Shown here piece after piece: positions 1 to 5,153 of a DNA stretch of 5,153 nucleotides. Source of the DNA: an uncultured Actinomycetes bacterium. Lineage in GTDB: Bacteria > Actinomycetota > Thermoleophilia > Gaiellales > F1-60-MAGs149. The stretch lies in the NCBI GenBank assembly GCA_903847495.1, contig CAINDT010000046.1, positions 1-5,153 of the forward strand, in the 5' to 3' direction. A model generated the notes under the pieces. It was not told the DNA's origin. It saw nothing but the letters and a program-made list of their open reading frames with translations, and searched no databases. Made by a program: the position numbers and the translations under genes. The first letter of the stretch is position 1. Each line of letters begins with the position of its first letter.

Positions 1-765
1 ATCGTCCTTGCACACCGGCAGCGGGCCGACGGTGTTGTAGTCGTACGAGAGATACCACTGGTTGTACTGCCAGAGGTCATCGACCCAATGGACGTACCCG
101 AAGAGAATCCCGCTCGTCGTGCGCGTGCCGCCGCCGGTACTGCTCGCGGGGTGGCAGCCCTGAACGTTGAACCATGGGGAGTGACCGAGCACCTGATACG
201 TGGTGTTCGCTGGCATCAGGCACTTGTAGCCCGAAGCTGCGCTCGTGCCGACGGACGTCGAGGCGTCGAAGGTCGCGGGACAGAACGGCATCGCTGCGCC
301 GTCGACGAACAGGCTGGCACGTGCGTAGGTGCCGAGCGTGGGGCGTCCCGTCGTCTCCATGTCGAGCATGGTCTGATCGGGGGGTACGCGATAGCGGAAT
401 GAGACCCGCCCACCCTTGGTGCGGGGATCGCTGAGGACGACGATCGTCTGCATGGTCTTGCCGTTGCGCGTCGTGACGAGCGCGGCGTTCGGCGGGTCGG
501 TGTCGAAGTGCTGGATGGGCCAGGCGGCCACTAGCGCAGACGCGGTCGCGGTGCCTGCGGTGCGCCCAGGGCGATCGGTGAACCAGGACAGGCTGCTGCT
601 CGCCGGCACGGAGACGCGCGTGTTGCCCTTGGTGCCCGTGATGGCAGCATTGGTCGCAGTGATCGAAAACAGCGTGGACGGTGCCGCGGTGGCCGCCGAA
701 GCACCGATCAGGACGCCGAGAGCAATGACGGTGACGAGGGTGCTGATGCGAACGATGGGGCGCAT
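1..765 (-). CDS. Secreted protein of unknown function (partial; C-terminus beyond left edge)
   Basis: I do not recognise a named family. The reading frame is open from an ATG at 763-765 to the window edge, 255 codons without a stop. The start is supported by a Shine-Dalgarno sequence AGGAAG (773-778) with a 7-base spacer. Residues 1-27 form a classical signal peptide: Arg2 and Arg6, a hydrophobic core at about 9-22, and an Ala-Thr-Ala cleavage site before residue 28. The mature part is rich in Thr, Ala and Ser. It contains WFTDRPGR (61-68), PPNAAL (91-96) and LSDPR (111-115), a spacing I recall loosely from other uncharacterised exported bacterial proteins; this is memory, not a search. Four cysteines (162, 182, 204, 252) could form two disulfides outside the cell. 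Residues 224-243 are strikingly aromatic (several Tyr and Trp). It is divergent from lutA, sharing a 137-base intergenic region. The coding assignment is confident; the function is unknown. Confidence 0.85.
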   Translation of the reverse strand, partial: MRPIVRISTLVTVIALGVLIGASAATAAPSTLFSITATNAAITGTKGNTRVSVPASSSLSWFTDRPGRTAGTATASALVAAWPIQHFDTDPPNAALVTTRNGKTMQTIVVLSDPRTKGGRVSFRYRVPPDQTMLDMETTGRPTLGTYARASLFVDGAAMPFCPATFDASTSVGTSAASGYKCLMPANTTYQVLGHSPWFNVQGCHPASSTGGGTRTTSGILFGYVHWVDDLWQYNQWYLSYDYNTVGPLPVCKDD

Positions 766-772
766 GACGGGA

Positions 773-778
773 CTTCCT
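773..778 (-). promoter_or_regulatory. Ribosome binding site of the secreted-protein gene
   Basis: On the minus strand this reads AGGAAG, 7 bases before the ATG at 763-765. It is the clearest Shine-Dalgarno sequence in the window and fixes that start. Confidence 0.6.
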
Positions 779-801
779 GGGATGCGGCGGGATTGGCGTT
801 G

Positions 802-811
802 CACACGTGTG
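802..811. promoter_or_regulatory. Perfect 10-base palindrome CACACGTGTG
   Basis: The sequence equals its own reverse complement over 10 bases. It lies between the proposed -10 box and the ribosome binding site of the leftward gene, at about the predicted transcription start. That is where a repressor operator would fit. No specific regulator can be named from it. Confidence 0.3.
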
Positions 812-840
812 ATTGTGCCGTGCCCTGACACCAGGGTCAG
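812..840 (-). promoter_or_regulatory. Possible sigma70-type promoter of the secreted-protein gene
   Basis: On the minus strand CTGACC (835-840) resembles a -35 box (TTGACA, 4 of 6). It is separated by exactly 17 bases from CACAAT (812-817), which resembles a -10 box (TATAAT, 4 of 6). Transcription would start near 805, leaving a leader of about 40 bases that contains the ribosome binding site. The matches are moderate, so this is an inference. The -35 box overlaps the inverted repeats described separately. Confidence 0.3.
823..840. promoter_or_regulatory. Overlapping inverted repeats (operator candidate)
   Basis: Two perfect inverted repeats are interleaved: CCCTG-N4-CAGGG (823-836) and CTGAC-N6-GTCAG (825-840). 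They cover the spacer and -35 box of the proposed leftward promoter and abut the CRP-like site. They could be an operator, or could form a small hairpin in a rightward leader transcript. Function is inferred from position only. Confidence 0.3.
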
Positions 841-854
841 TGACGCGCATCACT
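839..854. promoter_or_regulatory. CRP/GlxR-like binding site between the secreted-protein gene and lutA
   Basis: AGTGACGCGCATCACT is a 16-base palindrome with one mismatched pair (844/849). Its core GTGA-N6-TCAC (840-853) is identical to the central bases of the known CRP consensus TGTGA-N6-TCACA, also used by actinobacterial Crp and GlxR. Only the outermost bases differ, as A and T. Its centre (846.5) is 41.5 bases upstream of the predicted leftward start near 805, the usual spacing of a class II CRP activator site. It is also 56-78 bases upstream of the likely lutA starts. Control of lactate use by a cAMP-type regulator would make sense, but neither the regulator nor binding is shown here. 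Confidence 0.4.
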
Positions 855-860
855 TTAGCG

Positions 861-876
861 GTCGTGGCTGTACGAC
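861..876. promoter_or_regulatory. Inverted repeat GTCGT-N6-ACGAC upstream of lutA
   Basis: Perfect 5-base arms (861-865 and 872-876) flank a 6-base spacer, a size typical of a dimeric regulator site. It lies 26-47 bases before the candidate lutA starts, where a repressor of the lut operon could act. It does not match the TNGTNNNACNA pattern known for LldR-type GntR regulators. With arms this short, chance occurrence in GC-rich DNA is possible. Confidence 0.22.
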
Positions 877-902
877 GGATCGCCAGCGTGGACACCGGGG
901 AG

Positions 903-1658
903 GTGATCGCCGATCATGTCGGGGTGCCGACCGTCGTCCTGTTCCCGACCTGCCTCGGCGATGTCGTCGCGCGGCAGACCGTCGCCGATGCGGCGCAGGT
1001 GCTAGCTCGTTTGGGATTCGCGGTGCGGCATCCGCGCGGCGCGACGTGTTGCGGTCAGCCCGCGTTCAACAGCGGTCACGACGTCCCCGCCCGCGCGGTG
1101 GCGCGTGCGACGCTTCACGCCCTCGATGATGGTTCCGTCGACCCGATTCTGGTCCCGTCGGGATCCTGCACCAGCATGGTTCGGCTGCACTGGCGCGAGC
1201 TGTTTCACAAGACGGACGACGCCGAAGCCGCTCTGCGGATCGCACGGCGGGTGCGCGAGCTGTCGTCGTTCCTCGCGGAGCAGTCCTCGGCAATCGCCGC
1301 GCTCCAGCCCCGGCTCACCGCGCGTGTCGCGTACCACGACAGCTGCCACATGTTGCGCGAGCTTCGCATCCGAGAGGAGCCGCGCGCCGTGCTCGCGACG
1401 ATCGAGGGTGTCGAGCTCGTCGAACTTGCCGGCGGCGAACGCTGCTGTGGCTTCGGAGGAACCTTCAGCGTGCGGTATCCCGAGGTCTCGGTGGCGATGG
1501 CAGACGCCAAGCTGCAGGAACTGGAGCCCGCGGGTATCGACTTGCTCGTGTCCGCGGATCCTGGCTGCCTGATGCAGCTGGGAGGACGGTTGTCCCGTGA
1601 GGGCAGCCCGGTGCGGGCCGTGCACCTCGCCACCGTGCTGGCCGAGGCGATCGCGTGA
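903..1658 (+). CDS. lutA: LutA: iron-sulfur subunit of L-lactate oxidation complex (YkgE family)
   Basis: This is a cytoplasmic subunit of the LutABC system, which oxidises L-lactate to pyruvate. The protein holds two CCG (cysteine-rich) domains of the kind that carry iron-sulfur clusters in LutA, GlcF and heterodisulfide reductase. Numbering from GTG 903, domain 1 has Cys17 (PTCLGD), Cys49-Cys50-Gly (TCCGQPAFNSG) and Cys89 (PSGSC). Domain 2 has Cys148 (YHDSCH), Cys181-Cys182-Gly (ERCCGFGGTFSV) and Cys222 (ADPGC). All expected cysteines are present, and the length of about 251 residues fits the family (E. coli YkgE is about 240). The start is uncertain: GTG 888, GTG 903 and GTG 924 are all in frame. 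Family alignment favours 924 (VPTVVLFPTC), while a GGGGAGG motif (897-903) is too close to 903 and too far from 924. It overlaps lutB by 4 bases (GTGA). The function is confident; the first 7 residues are not. Confidence 0.93.
   Translation: MIADHVGVPTVVLFPTCLGDVVARQTVADAAQVLARLGFAVRHPRGATCCGQPAFNSGHDVPARAVARATLHALDDGSVDPILVPSGSCTSMVRLHWRELFHKTDDAEAALRIARRVRELSSFLAEQSSAIAALQPRLTARVAYHDSCHMLRELRIREEPRAVLATIEGVELVELAGGERCCGFGGTFSVRYPEVSVAMADAKLQELEPAGIDLLVSADPGCLMQLGGRLSREGSPVRAVHLATVLAEAIA
904..916. repeat. Inverted repeat TGATC-GCC-GATCA at the lutA start
   Basis: Perfect 5-base arms flank a 3-base centre, forming a 13-base palindrome directly after the GGGGAGG motif and across the candidate lutA starts. 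If translation begins at GTG 924, it lies in the leader and could act as an operator or small hairpin. If translation begins at 888 or 903, it is simply coding sequence. Confidence 0.25.
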
Positions 1659-3100
1659 GCGTGCAGGAAGAGGTCGACGGCACGCCGCTGCCGCCCGGAT
1701 GGTCTGCGCCCGCACACCAGCCGGGGGCGTTCGAGCTGCCGACAACCACGTTCCGCGAGCGGGCCGAGCGCACCATGGCGCGGCCGTTCGCACGCACGGC
1801 GATCGCCGGCGCCACCGATCATGCCGCCGAGCTGACATGGCTCAAGTTCGAAGGAGTCGACCACGACGGACTGCGCGACCAGGCCAAGCAGATCCGTGCC
1901 CACGCGATCGCCAACCTGCCCGACTACCTCGAGCAGTGGATCGACAACGCCGAGGCCAACGGCACGATCGTCCACTTTGCCGCCGACGAGGTCGAGGCGC
2001 GGCGCATCATCGCCGAGATCTGCGTTGACGAGCAGATCGCTAGCGTCGTGAAGTCCAAGTCCATGGCGTCGGAAGAGGTATCGCTCAACTCCGCGCTCGA
2101 GGGAGCCGGGGTTGACGTCTTCGAGACCGACCTCGGCGAGTTCGTCGTGCAGGCGATGGGCGACCGTCCCGGGCACGTCATCGCCCCGATTCTCCATCGC
2201 ACCAAGGACGAGGTGCACGCGCTGTTCTCGGAGATGGCCGGCCGTGAACTCCCGAACGAGGCCGAAGCGCTCACGGCCTTCGCCCGTGCTGGACTCCGGC
2301 ACGCGTTCCTGACTGCCGACGGTGGCATCAGCGGCGGCAACTTCCTGATTGCCGAGACGGGGGAGGTGATGCTGGTCACCAACGAGGGCAACGGTCGCTT
2401 GACCACGGCGGCACCCCGTGTGCACATCGCCCTGGTCGGCATCGAGAAGGTGATTCCGCGGCGGCGCGATCTTCCCGTCCTCCTCCCGTTGCTCACGGGA
2501 CACGGGACCGGCCAGCAGATCACCACGTACGTCACGATCACCGGCGGCCCCCGCCGCGGAGCTGAGCCTGACGGACCGGAACGCACCCATGTTGTGCTGC
2601 TCGATGCGGGTCGCAGTGCGCTCCTCGGCGGCGAGTTCGAAGAGGCGCTGCACTGCATTCGCTGCGGTGCGTGCCAGAACGTCTGCCCGGTCTATCGCCA
2701 GGTCGGCGGCCATGCGTATGGCTGGGTGTACGGCGGGCCGATCGGTGCCGTCCTCACGCCGCTCTTCCGCGGGCAGGAGGAGGGAGGCGAGGTGGCGCAG
2801 GCGACGACGCTCTGTGGTGCCTGCGACGATATCTGTCCCGTACGGATCCCTCTGCACGATCTACTGCTCGGGCTGAGGCGCCAGCGCGCCGAACAGGCGC
2901 AGACGCCTCGCCGGGAGCAGCTGGCGTTCGCCGCGTGGGGGGCGGTGTGGAGCCGGCCTCGTCTTTACCGCGCGAGTACTGTCGTAGGTGGTGCCGCTCT
3001 GCGCGTCCTCGCCCGCGGTGACGCCGTCTCCACGCGCCTCCCCGGACTGCGACGCTGGACCGATGGTCGCGATCTTCTGCTGCGCCGGGGGCGGGGATGA
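1655..3100 (+). CDS. lutB: LutB: LUD-domain iron-sulfur protein of L-lactate oxidation complex (YkgF family)
   Basis: The 481-residue protein matches the usual LutB/YkgF size. An N-terminal LUD (DUF162) domain spans about 65-300. It includes KSKSM (133-137), NSALEGAGVDVFETDLGEF (145-163), GGISGGNFLIAETGEV (223-238) and VTNEGNGRLTT (241-251). A ferredoxin-like region follows: C334-x2-C337-x2-C340-x3-C344 (CIRCGACQNVCPVY), the conserved GGHAYGWVYGGPIGAV stretch (351-366), then C387-x2-C390-x3-C394 (LCGACDDICPV). The C-terminal tail (about 405-481) is the variable region seen in this family. The protein is thought to pass electrons from lactate through two [4Fe-4S] clusters. The GTG start overlaps the lutA stop (GTGA) and has no strong Shine-Dalgarno sequence, suggesting translational coupling. 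The stop overlaps the lutC start (ATGA). The call is confident. Confidence 0.95.
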   Translation: MSVQEEVDGTPLPPGWSAPAHQPGAFELPTTTFRERAERTMARPFARTAIAGATDHAAELTWLKFEGVDHDGLRDQAKQIRAHAIANLPDYLEQWIDNAEANGTIVHFAADEVEARRIIAEICVDEQIASVVKSKSMASEEVSLNSALEGAGVDVFETDLGEFVVQAMGDRPGHVIAPILHRTKDEVHALFSEMAGRELPNEAEALTAFARAGLRHAFLTADGGISGGNFLIAETGEVMLVTNEGNGRLTTAAPRVHIALVGIEKVIPRRRDLPVLLPLLTGHGTGQQITTYVTITGGPRRGAEPDGPERTHVVLLDAGRSALLGGEFEEALHCIRCGACQNVCPVYRQVGGHAYGWVYGGPIGAVLTPLFRGQEEGGEVAQATTLCGACDDICPVRIPLHDLLLGLRRQRAEQAQTPRREQLAFAAWGAVWSRPRLYRASTVVGGAALRVLARGDAVSTRLPGLRRWTDGRDLLLRRGRG

Positions 3101-3750
3101 CCGATCGGGCCTCGTTCCTGGCCGCGATTCGCGCCACACCGCGCGGCGAAGATCCCGGCCTGCCGGATCGCATCCAGGCGCCCGATGCACCGACCGAACT
3201 GCGCGCGGGCGAGAGCCCCGTCGAACGCCTGGTGGCAGAGACGGAGCTGGTCTCCGCGGAGCCTCACCGCGTCGCGCGCGCGAGCGTCGGCGAGTACGTC
3301 GCGGAACTGCTGCGCGCGAGCGGATCCACAGAGGTCGCGTTGACCGAGGATCTCGCCGCACAGCTGGTCCCGATCCGCACGGCGTGCGAGGCGGTCGGCG
3401 TGCACGCCGACGACTACCGCGTTGTGGCCACCGATCGCGCCCGCGCCAGTCGGTTGCACGCGACGGTCACGGGCTGCGCGGCCGCGGTGGCCGCCACGGG
3501 ATCCATCGTCACCACGGCAGCGGGCGCGGGGCGCGCTGGTGCGCTGATCGCCCCGCTCCATATCTGCGTGGTGGAGGAGACGCAGATCGTTGACGGCCTG
3601 CACGCCCTCTTCGATGGCGAGGCGCTCGCCGGTGCTGGAAGTCTTCTGGCCCTGCAGTCCGGGCCCAGTCGCAGTGCCGACATCGAGAAGGTGCTGATTC
3701 TCGGCGTGCACGGTCCGGGAGTCGTGCACCTCGTGATCGTCGGCGACTGA
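3097..3750 (+). CDS. lutC: LutC: LUD-domain protein of L-lactate oxidation complex (YkgG family)
   Basis: The 217-residue protein is essentially a single LUD domain, as expected for LutC/YkgG, and acts with LutA and LutB in lactate oxidation. Recognisable family motifs are TGCAAAVAATGSIV (125-138), PLHICVV (153-159), the signature SGPSRSADIEKVL (188-200) and LGVHGP (202-207). The ATG start overlaps the lutB stop by 4 bases (ATGA) and is preceded by a G-rich run (3087-3096), partly serving as ribosome binding site. In the second half of the 125-138 motif many family members have an acidic residue (AETG or ADTG), as LutB does here; this protein has Ala133 instead. The N-terminal 45 residues are weakly conserved, which is normal. 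It is the last gene of the operon; its stop is 3 bases from the stop of the convergent transpeptidase gene. Confidence 0.94.
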   Translation: MTDRASFLAAIRATPRGEDPGLPDRIQAPDAPTELRAGESPVERLVAETELVSAEPHRVARASVGEYVAELLRASGSTEVALTEDLAAQLVPIRTACEAVGVHADDYRVVATDRARASRLHATVTGCAAAVAATGSIVTTAAGAGRAGALIAPLHICVVEETQIVDGLHALFDGEALAGAGSLLALQSGPSRSADIEKVLILGVHGPGVVHLVIVGD

Positions 3751-3766
3751 TCGCTACGCGACGATC
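3735..3766. terminator. Possible shared bidirectional terminator hairpin between lutC and the L,D-transpeptidase gene
   Basis: Perfect 8-base arms GATCGTCG (3735-3742) and CGACGATC (3759-3766) enclose 16 bases. Within these, GCGA-CTGA-TCGC (3743-3754) can extend the stem by 4 pairs with a 4-base loop, leaving TACG (3755-3758) as a bulge. Both stop codons (lutC 3748-3750; transpeptidase 3754-3756, read on minus) lie inside. There is no U-rich tract on either side, so it is not a textbook intrinsic terminator. U-poor hairpins at convergent gene ends are common in GC-rich bacteria. Terminator function is inferred. Confidence 0.4.
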
Positions 3767-4578
3767 TTGACCGGTGTGCCTGGCCGGACCAGCGCAGCGA
3801 TCTTGCCGATGCCCGGATCCGGTACGCGGATGCAGCCGTGGCTCGGATTGGTTCCGGCCTCGGCCCAGAGCTCGCCGCGAGCGCCGTGAATGGCCACGCG
3901 TCCCGGGCCGCCGGCAAACTCGAAGAGCACGTTGGAATGCGCGGTGAGGTGGAGCGCCCACGGACCGAGCGGGCTGTACGCCGGCTCGCGGACCTTCTGG
4001 TAGATCGCGAACGTGCCCCTCGGGGTCGGGGTGGAGGGGGCGCCGAGAGCCACGCCCACGCGGCGGATCACGCGACCCTTGCGGAAGACGGTCAGCGTGT
4101 GGCGCTTCAACGAGATCACCACGCGCGTCGTGTCAACCGACACGATCGTGTTCGCCTCCCGAATCCAGCCCGTCGAGCCGTTCGGGCGCGACGGGAGCAG
4201 CACCTTCAACCAGCCGGCGCCCGTCGGGTCAACGACGCGCTCGGTGATCGTCAGGACGACCGGGTTGCCGGTGCTTGCGATCCACGGTGCGATCACCTTG
4301 GTCGCGCTGATGGCACCCGGCTGCTTGTAGACGCCAACCTTCGTCACGAGCCGAGCGACGCGGACGAGACGGTCGGTGGGCTTGAACGTGGGATCGGGGG
4401 TCATCGGCGGCAGCGGGGCCGACGGAATCGAGGCGGCAACCGTGGCGTTGGCAGCTGCGGTATCGGCGTCCTGCGCGAGCGCGGTCGCGGGAACGACGGC
4501 AAGGCAGCCGAACAGGAGGAATGCGAGAAGCCCGAGTCGTTGCACGAACCCAGTATCGCGCACCTCAGCAACGCACAT
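3754..4578 (-). CDS. Exported L,D-transpeptidase (YkuD domain) with SH3-like domain
   Basis: This enzyme is expected to act outside the membrane on peptidoglycan, forming 3-3 cross-links or attaching proteins to stem peptides. Taking the ATG at 4576-4578 gives 274 residues. There is a signal peptide (hydrophobic core about 15-31, cleavage after ATALA at 35), then an Ala/Pro-rich linker (37-70). An SH3-like domain follows (about 71-145, with GWLKV and TGWIRE), then the YkuD domain (about 152-274). Catalytic motif: His231-Gly, then SHGCIRVPD (246-254) with His247 and nucleophile Cys249. STPTPRGTFAI (182-192) is also typical of the family. A GTG at 4543-4545 (residue 12) is an equally good start: it gives a shorter, positively charged signal peptide and a GATACT -10-like box 6 bases upstream. 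The gene is convergent with lutC and divergent from the FAD oxidoreductase. Domain identity is confident; the exact reaction and start are not. Confidence 0.92.
   Translation of the reverse strand: MCVAEVRDTGFVQRLGLLAFLLFGCLAVVPATALAQDADTAAANATVAASIPSAPLPPMTPDPTFKPTDRLVRVARLVTKVGVYKQPGAISATKVIAPWIASTGNPVVLTITERVVDPTGAGWLKVLLPSRPNGSTGWIREANTIVSVDTTRVVISLKRHTLTVFRKGRVIRRVGVALGAPSTPTPRGTFAIYQKVREPAYSPLGPWALHLTAHSNVLFEFAGGPGRVAIHGARGELWAEAGTNPSHGCIRVPDPGIGKIAALVRPGTPVKIVA
4552..4557 (-). promoter_or_regulatory. Possible -10 box for a leaderless transpeptidase transcript
   Basis: On the minus strand GATACT matches TATAAT at 4 of 6 bases and lies 6 bases before the in-frame GTG at 4543-4545. That spacing is typical of leaderless actinobacterial transcripts, where transcription starts at the start codon. 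No convincing -35 box is visible. This is tentative and applies only if the shorter start is used. Confidence 0.2.
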
Positions 4579-4617
4579 CGCTGGACGGCAAGCCGGCACC
4601 CGTGCGACGATCCAGTC

Positions 4618-5153
4618 ATGACCGCGACGCATCGCTCCCTGTGGCTTGAACAGGCCTACACCGGCTCCACCGATCGCCCTGCGTTGATCGGCGGCGATCG
4701 TGCAGACATCGCGATCGTCGGCGGCGGATTCGTCGGCCTGTGGACGGCGATCAAGCTGAAGGAGCGGGAACCGGATCTCGACGTCGTGATCATCGAGAAG
4801 GACATCTGCGGCGGCGGCGCCTCCGGCCGCAACGGCGGCGAGGTGCTCAGCTGGTGGGCCAAGTTGGAGACACTGGTGAAGCTTGTCGGTGAGCGCGAGG
4901 CACTCGATCTCGCCCGTGCCTCTGAGGCGGCGATCGACGACATTCGCGCCGACTGCGAGCGCTATTCCATCGACGCCCAATTCCGGCAGGGCGGATATCT
5001 GTGGACAGCGACGACCGACGTCCAACGTGGGTCATGGCTGCCGGTGATGGAGCTCTGCGACCGGTTGGGTGTCCGGCCGTTCACGGCGCTTGCGCACGAG
5101 GAGGTGGCTCGTCGCACGGGCTCGCCCGTGCACCTTGAAGGTGTGCTCGACGC
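4618..5153 (+). CDS. FAD-dependent oxidoreductase, DAO family, PuuB-like (partial; C-terminus beyond right edge)
   Basis: The first 178 codons are visible, starting at ATG 4618 and open to the window edge. The N-terminus LWLEQA (8-13) precedes a Rossmann dinucleotide-binding motif at about 30-60: ADIAIVGGGFVGLWTA with Gly35, Gly37 and Gly40, and acidic Glu60 (VVIIEKD) ending strand 2 for the FAD ribose. ICGGGASGRNGGEV (63-76) is the second FAD-contact region of DAO-type flavoproteins. QGGYLWTA (about 124-131) also fits. The arrangement resembles gamma-glutamylputrescine oxidase (PuuB/OrdL) and related amine or amino-acid oxidases. The substrate-determining C-terminal half is missing, so no substrate can be named. 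No strong Shine-Dalgarno sequence precedes the ATG. It is divergent from the transpeptidase gene, with 39 to 72 bases between starts depending on which start that gene uses. The family is confident; the role is unknown. Confidence 0.9.
   Translation, partial: MTATHRSLWLEQAYTGSTDRPALIGGDRADIAIVGGGFVGLWTAIKLKEREPDLDVVIIEKDICGGGASGRNGGEVLSWWAKLETLVKLVGEREALDLARASEAAIDDIRADCERYSIDAQFRQGGYLWTATTDVQRGSWLPVMELCDRLGVRPFTALAHEEVARRTGSPVHLEGVLD

Noticed and set aside
77..895. Minus-strand open frame over the left-hand gene in another frame
   Set aside because: Its translation is rich in His and Arg with no signal peptide. The frame starting at 765 has a Shine-Dalgarno sequence, a signal peptide and plausible composition, and stays open to the window edge.
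416..1129. Plus-strand open frame across the left intergenic region
   Set aside because: It covers the antisense of the secreted-protein gene and then a wrong frame of lutA, and turns into an Arg-rich low-complexity translation.
2653..2840. Second iron-sulfur motif of LutB having only three cysteines (387, 390, 394)
   Set aside because: The pattern CGAC-x3-C followed by Pro-Val is what I recall as usual for LutB proteins, so it is not evidence of a defective cluster.
1205..2857. Long minus-strand open frame (about 550 codons) opposite lutA and lutB
   Set aside because: It runs antisense through two well-conserved genes, its translation is Arg-, Ala- and Gly-rich with no motif, and such frames are common opposite GC-rich coding DNA.
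4581..4615. Inverted repeat CTGGA...TCCAG between the transpeptidase and FAD genes
   Set aside because: The arms are only 5 bases with a 25-base spacer, well within chance for this composition.
3735..4710. Recurrent GATCGTCG-type words in several places
   Set aside because: Outside the hairpin they fall in coding sequence as preferred codons for Ile-Val-Gly, so they are not a repeat family.
4579..5025. N-terminal extension of the transpeptidase to an ATG at 5025
   Set aside because: The extension would run antisense through the conserved FAD-binding region of the oxidoreductase and bury the signal peptide inside the protein.

Overview
This is a high-GC bacterial window with strong G/C preference at third codon positions, frequent GTG starts, short overlaps between co-directional genes and a YkuD protein with an SH3-like domain. 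Together these suggest an actinobacterium, perhaps of the Thermoleophilia type. That placement is an impression from composition and protein style; there is no rRNA or marker gene in the window to confirm it.

Layout, left to right. (1) Positions 1-765, minus strand: the first 255 codons of a secreted protein of unknown function, with a signal peptide; its 3' end lies beyond the left edge. (2) Positions 766-902: a divergent intergenic region rich in inverted repeats, including a sequence with the CRP/GlxR-type core GTGA-N6-TCAC. (3) Positions 903-3750, plus strand: a compact lutA-lutB-lutC operon (ykgEFG in E. coli), joined by 4-base stop/start overlaps (GTGA and ATGA). It encodes the iron-sulfur complex that oxidises L-lactate to pyruvate. 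(4) Positions 3754-4578, minus strand: an exported L,D-transpeptidase (YkuD) convergent with lutC. Only 3 bases separate the two stop codons, and both lie inside one inverted repeat that could act as a shared two-way terminator. (5) From 4618 to the right edge, plus strand: the first 178 codons of an FAD-dependent oxidoreductase of the DAO/PuuB-like family, divergent from the transpeptidase.

How the genes work together. LutA, LutB and LutC are expected to form one cytoplasmic enzyme system, and their overlaps point to translational coupling. No lactate permease and no GntR-type LutR/LldR regulator is present here. The secreted protein, the transpeptidase and the FAD oxidoreductase are each transcribed from their own side, and nothing in the sequence ties them to lactate metabolism.

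I see no tRNA, rRNA, CRISPR array, insertion sequence or prophage sign, and no clear new biological system. The most useful unexplained signals are the CRP-like palindrome and its neighbours upstream of lutA, and the shared hairpin at the lutC/transpeptidase junction.
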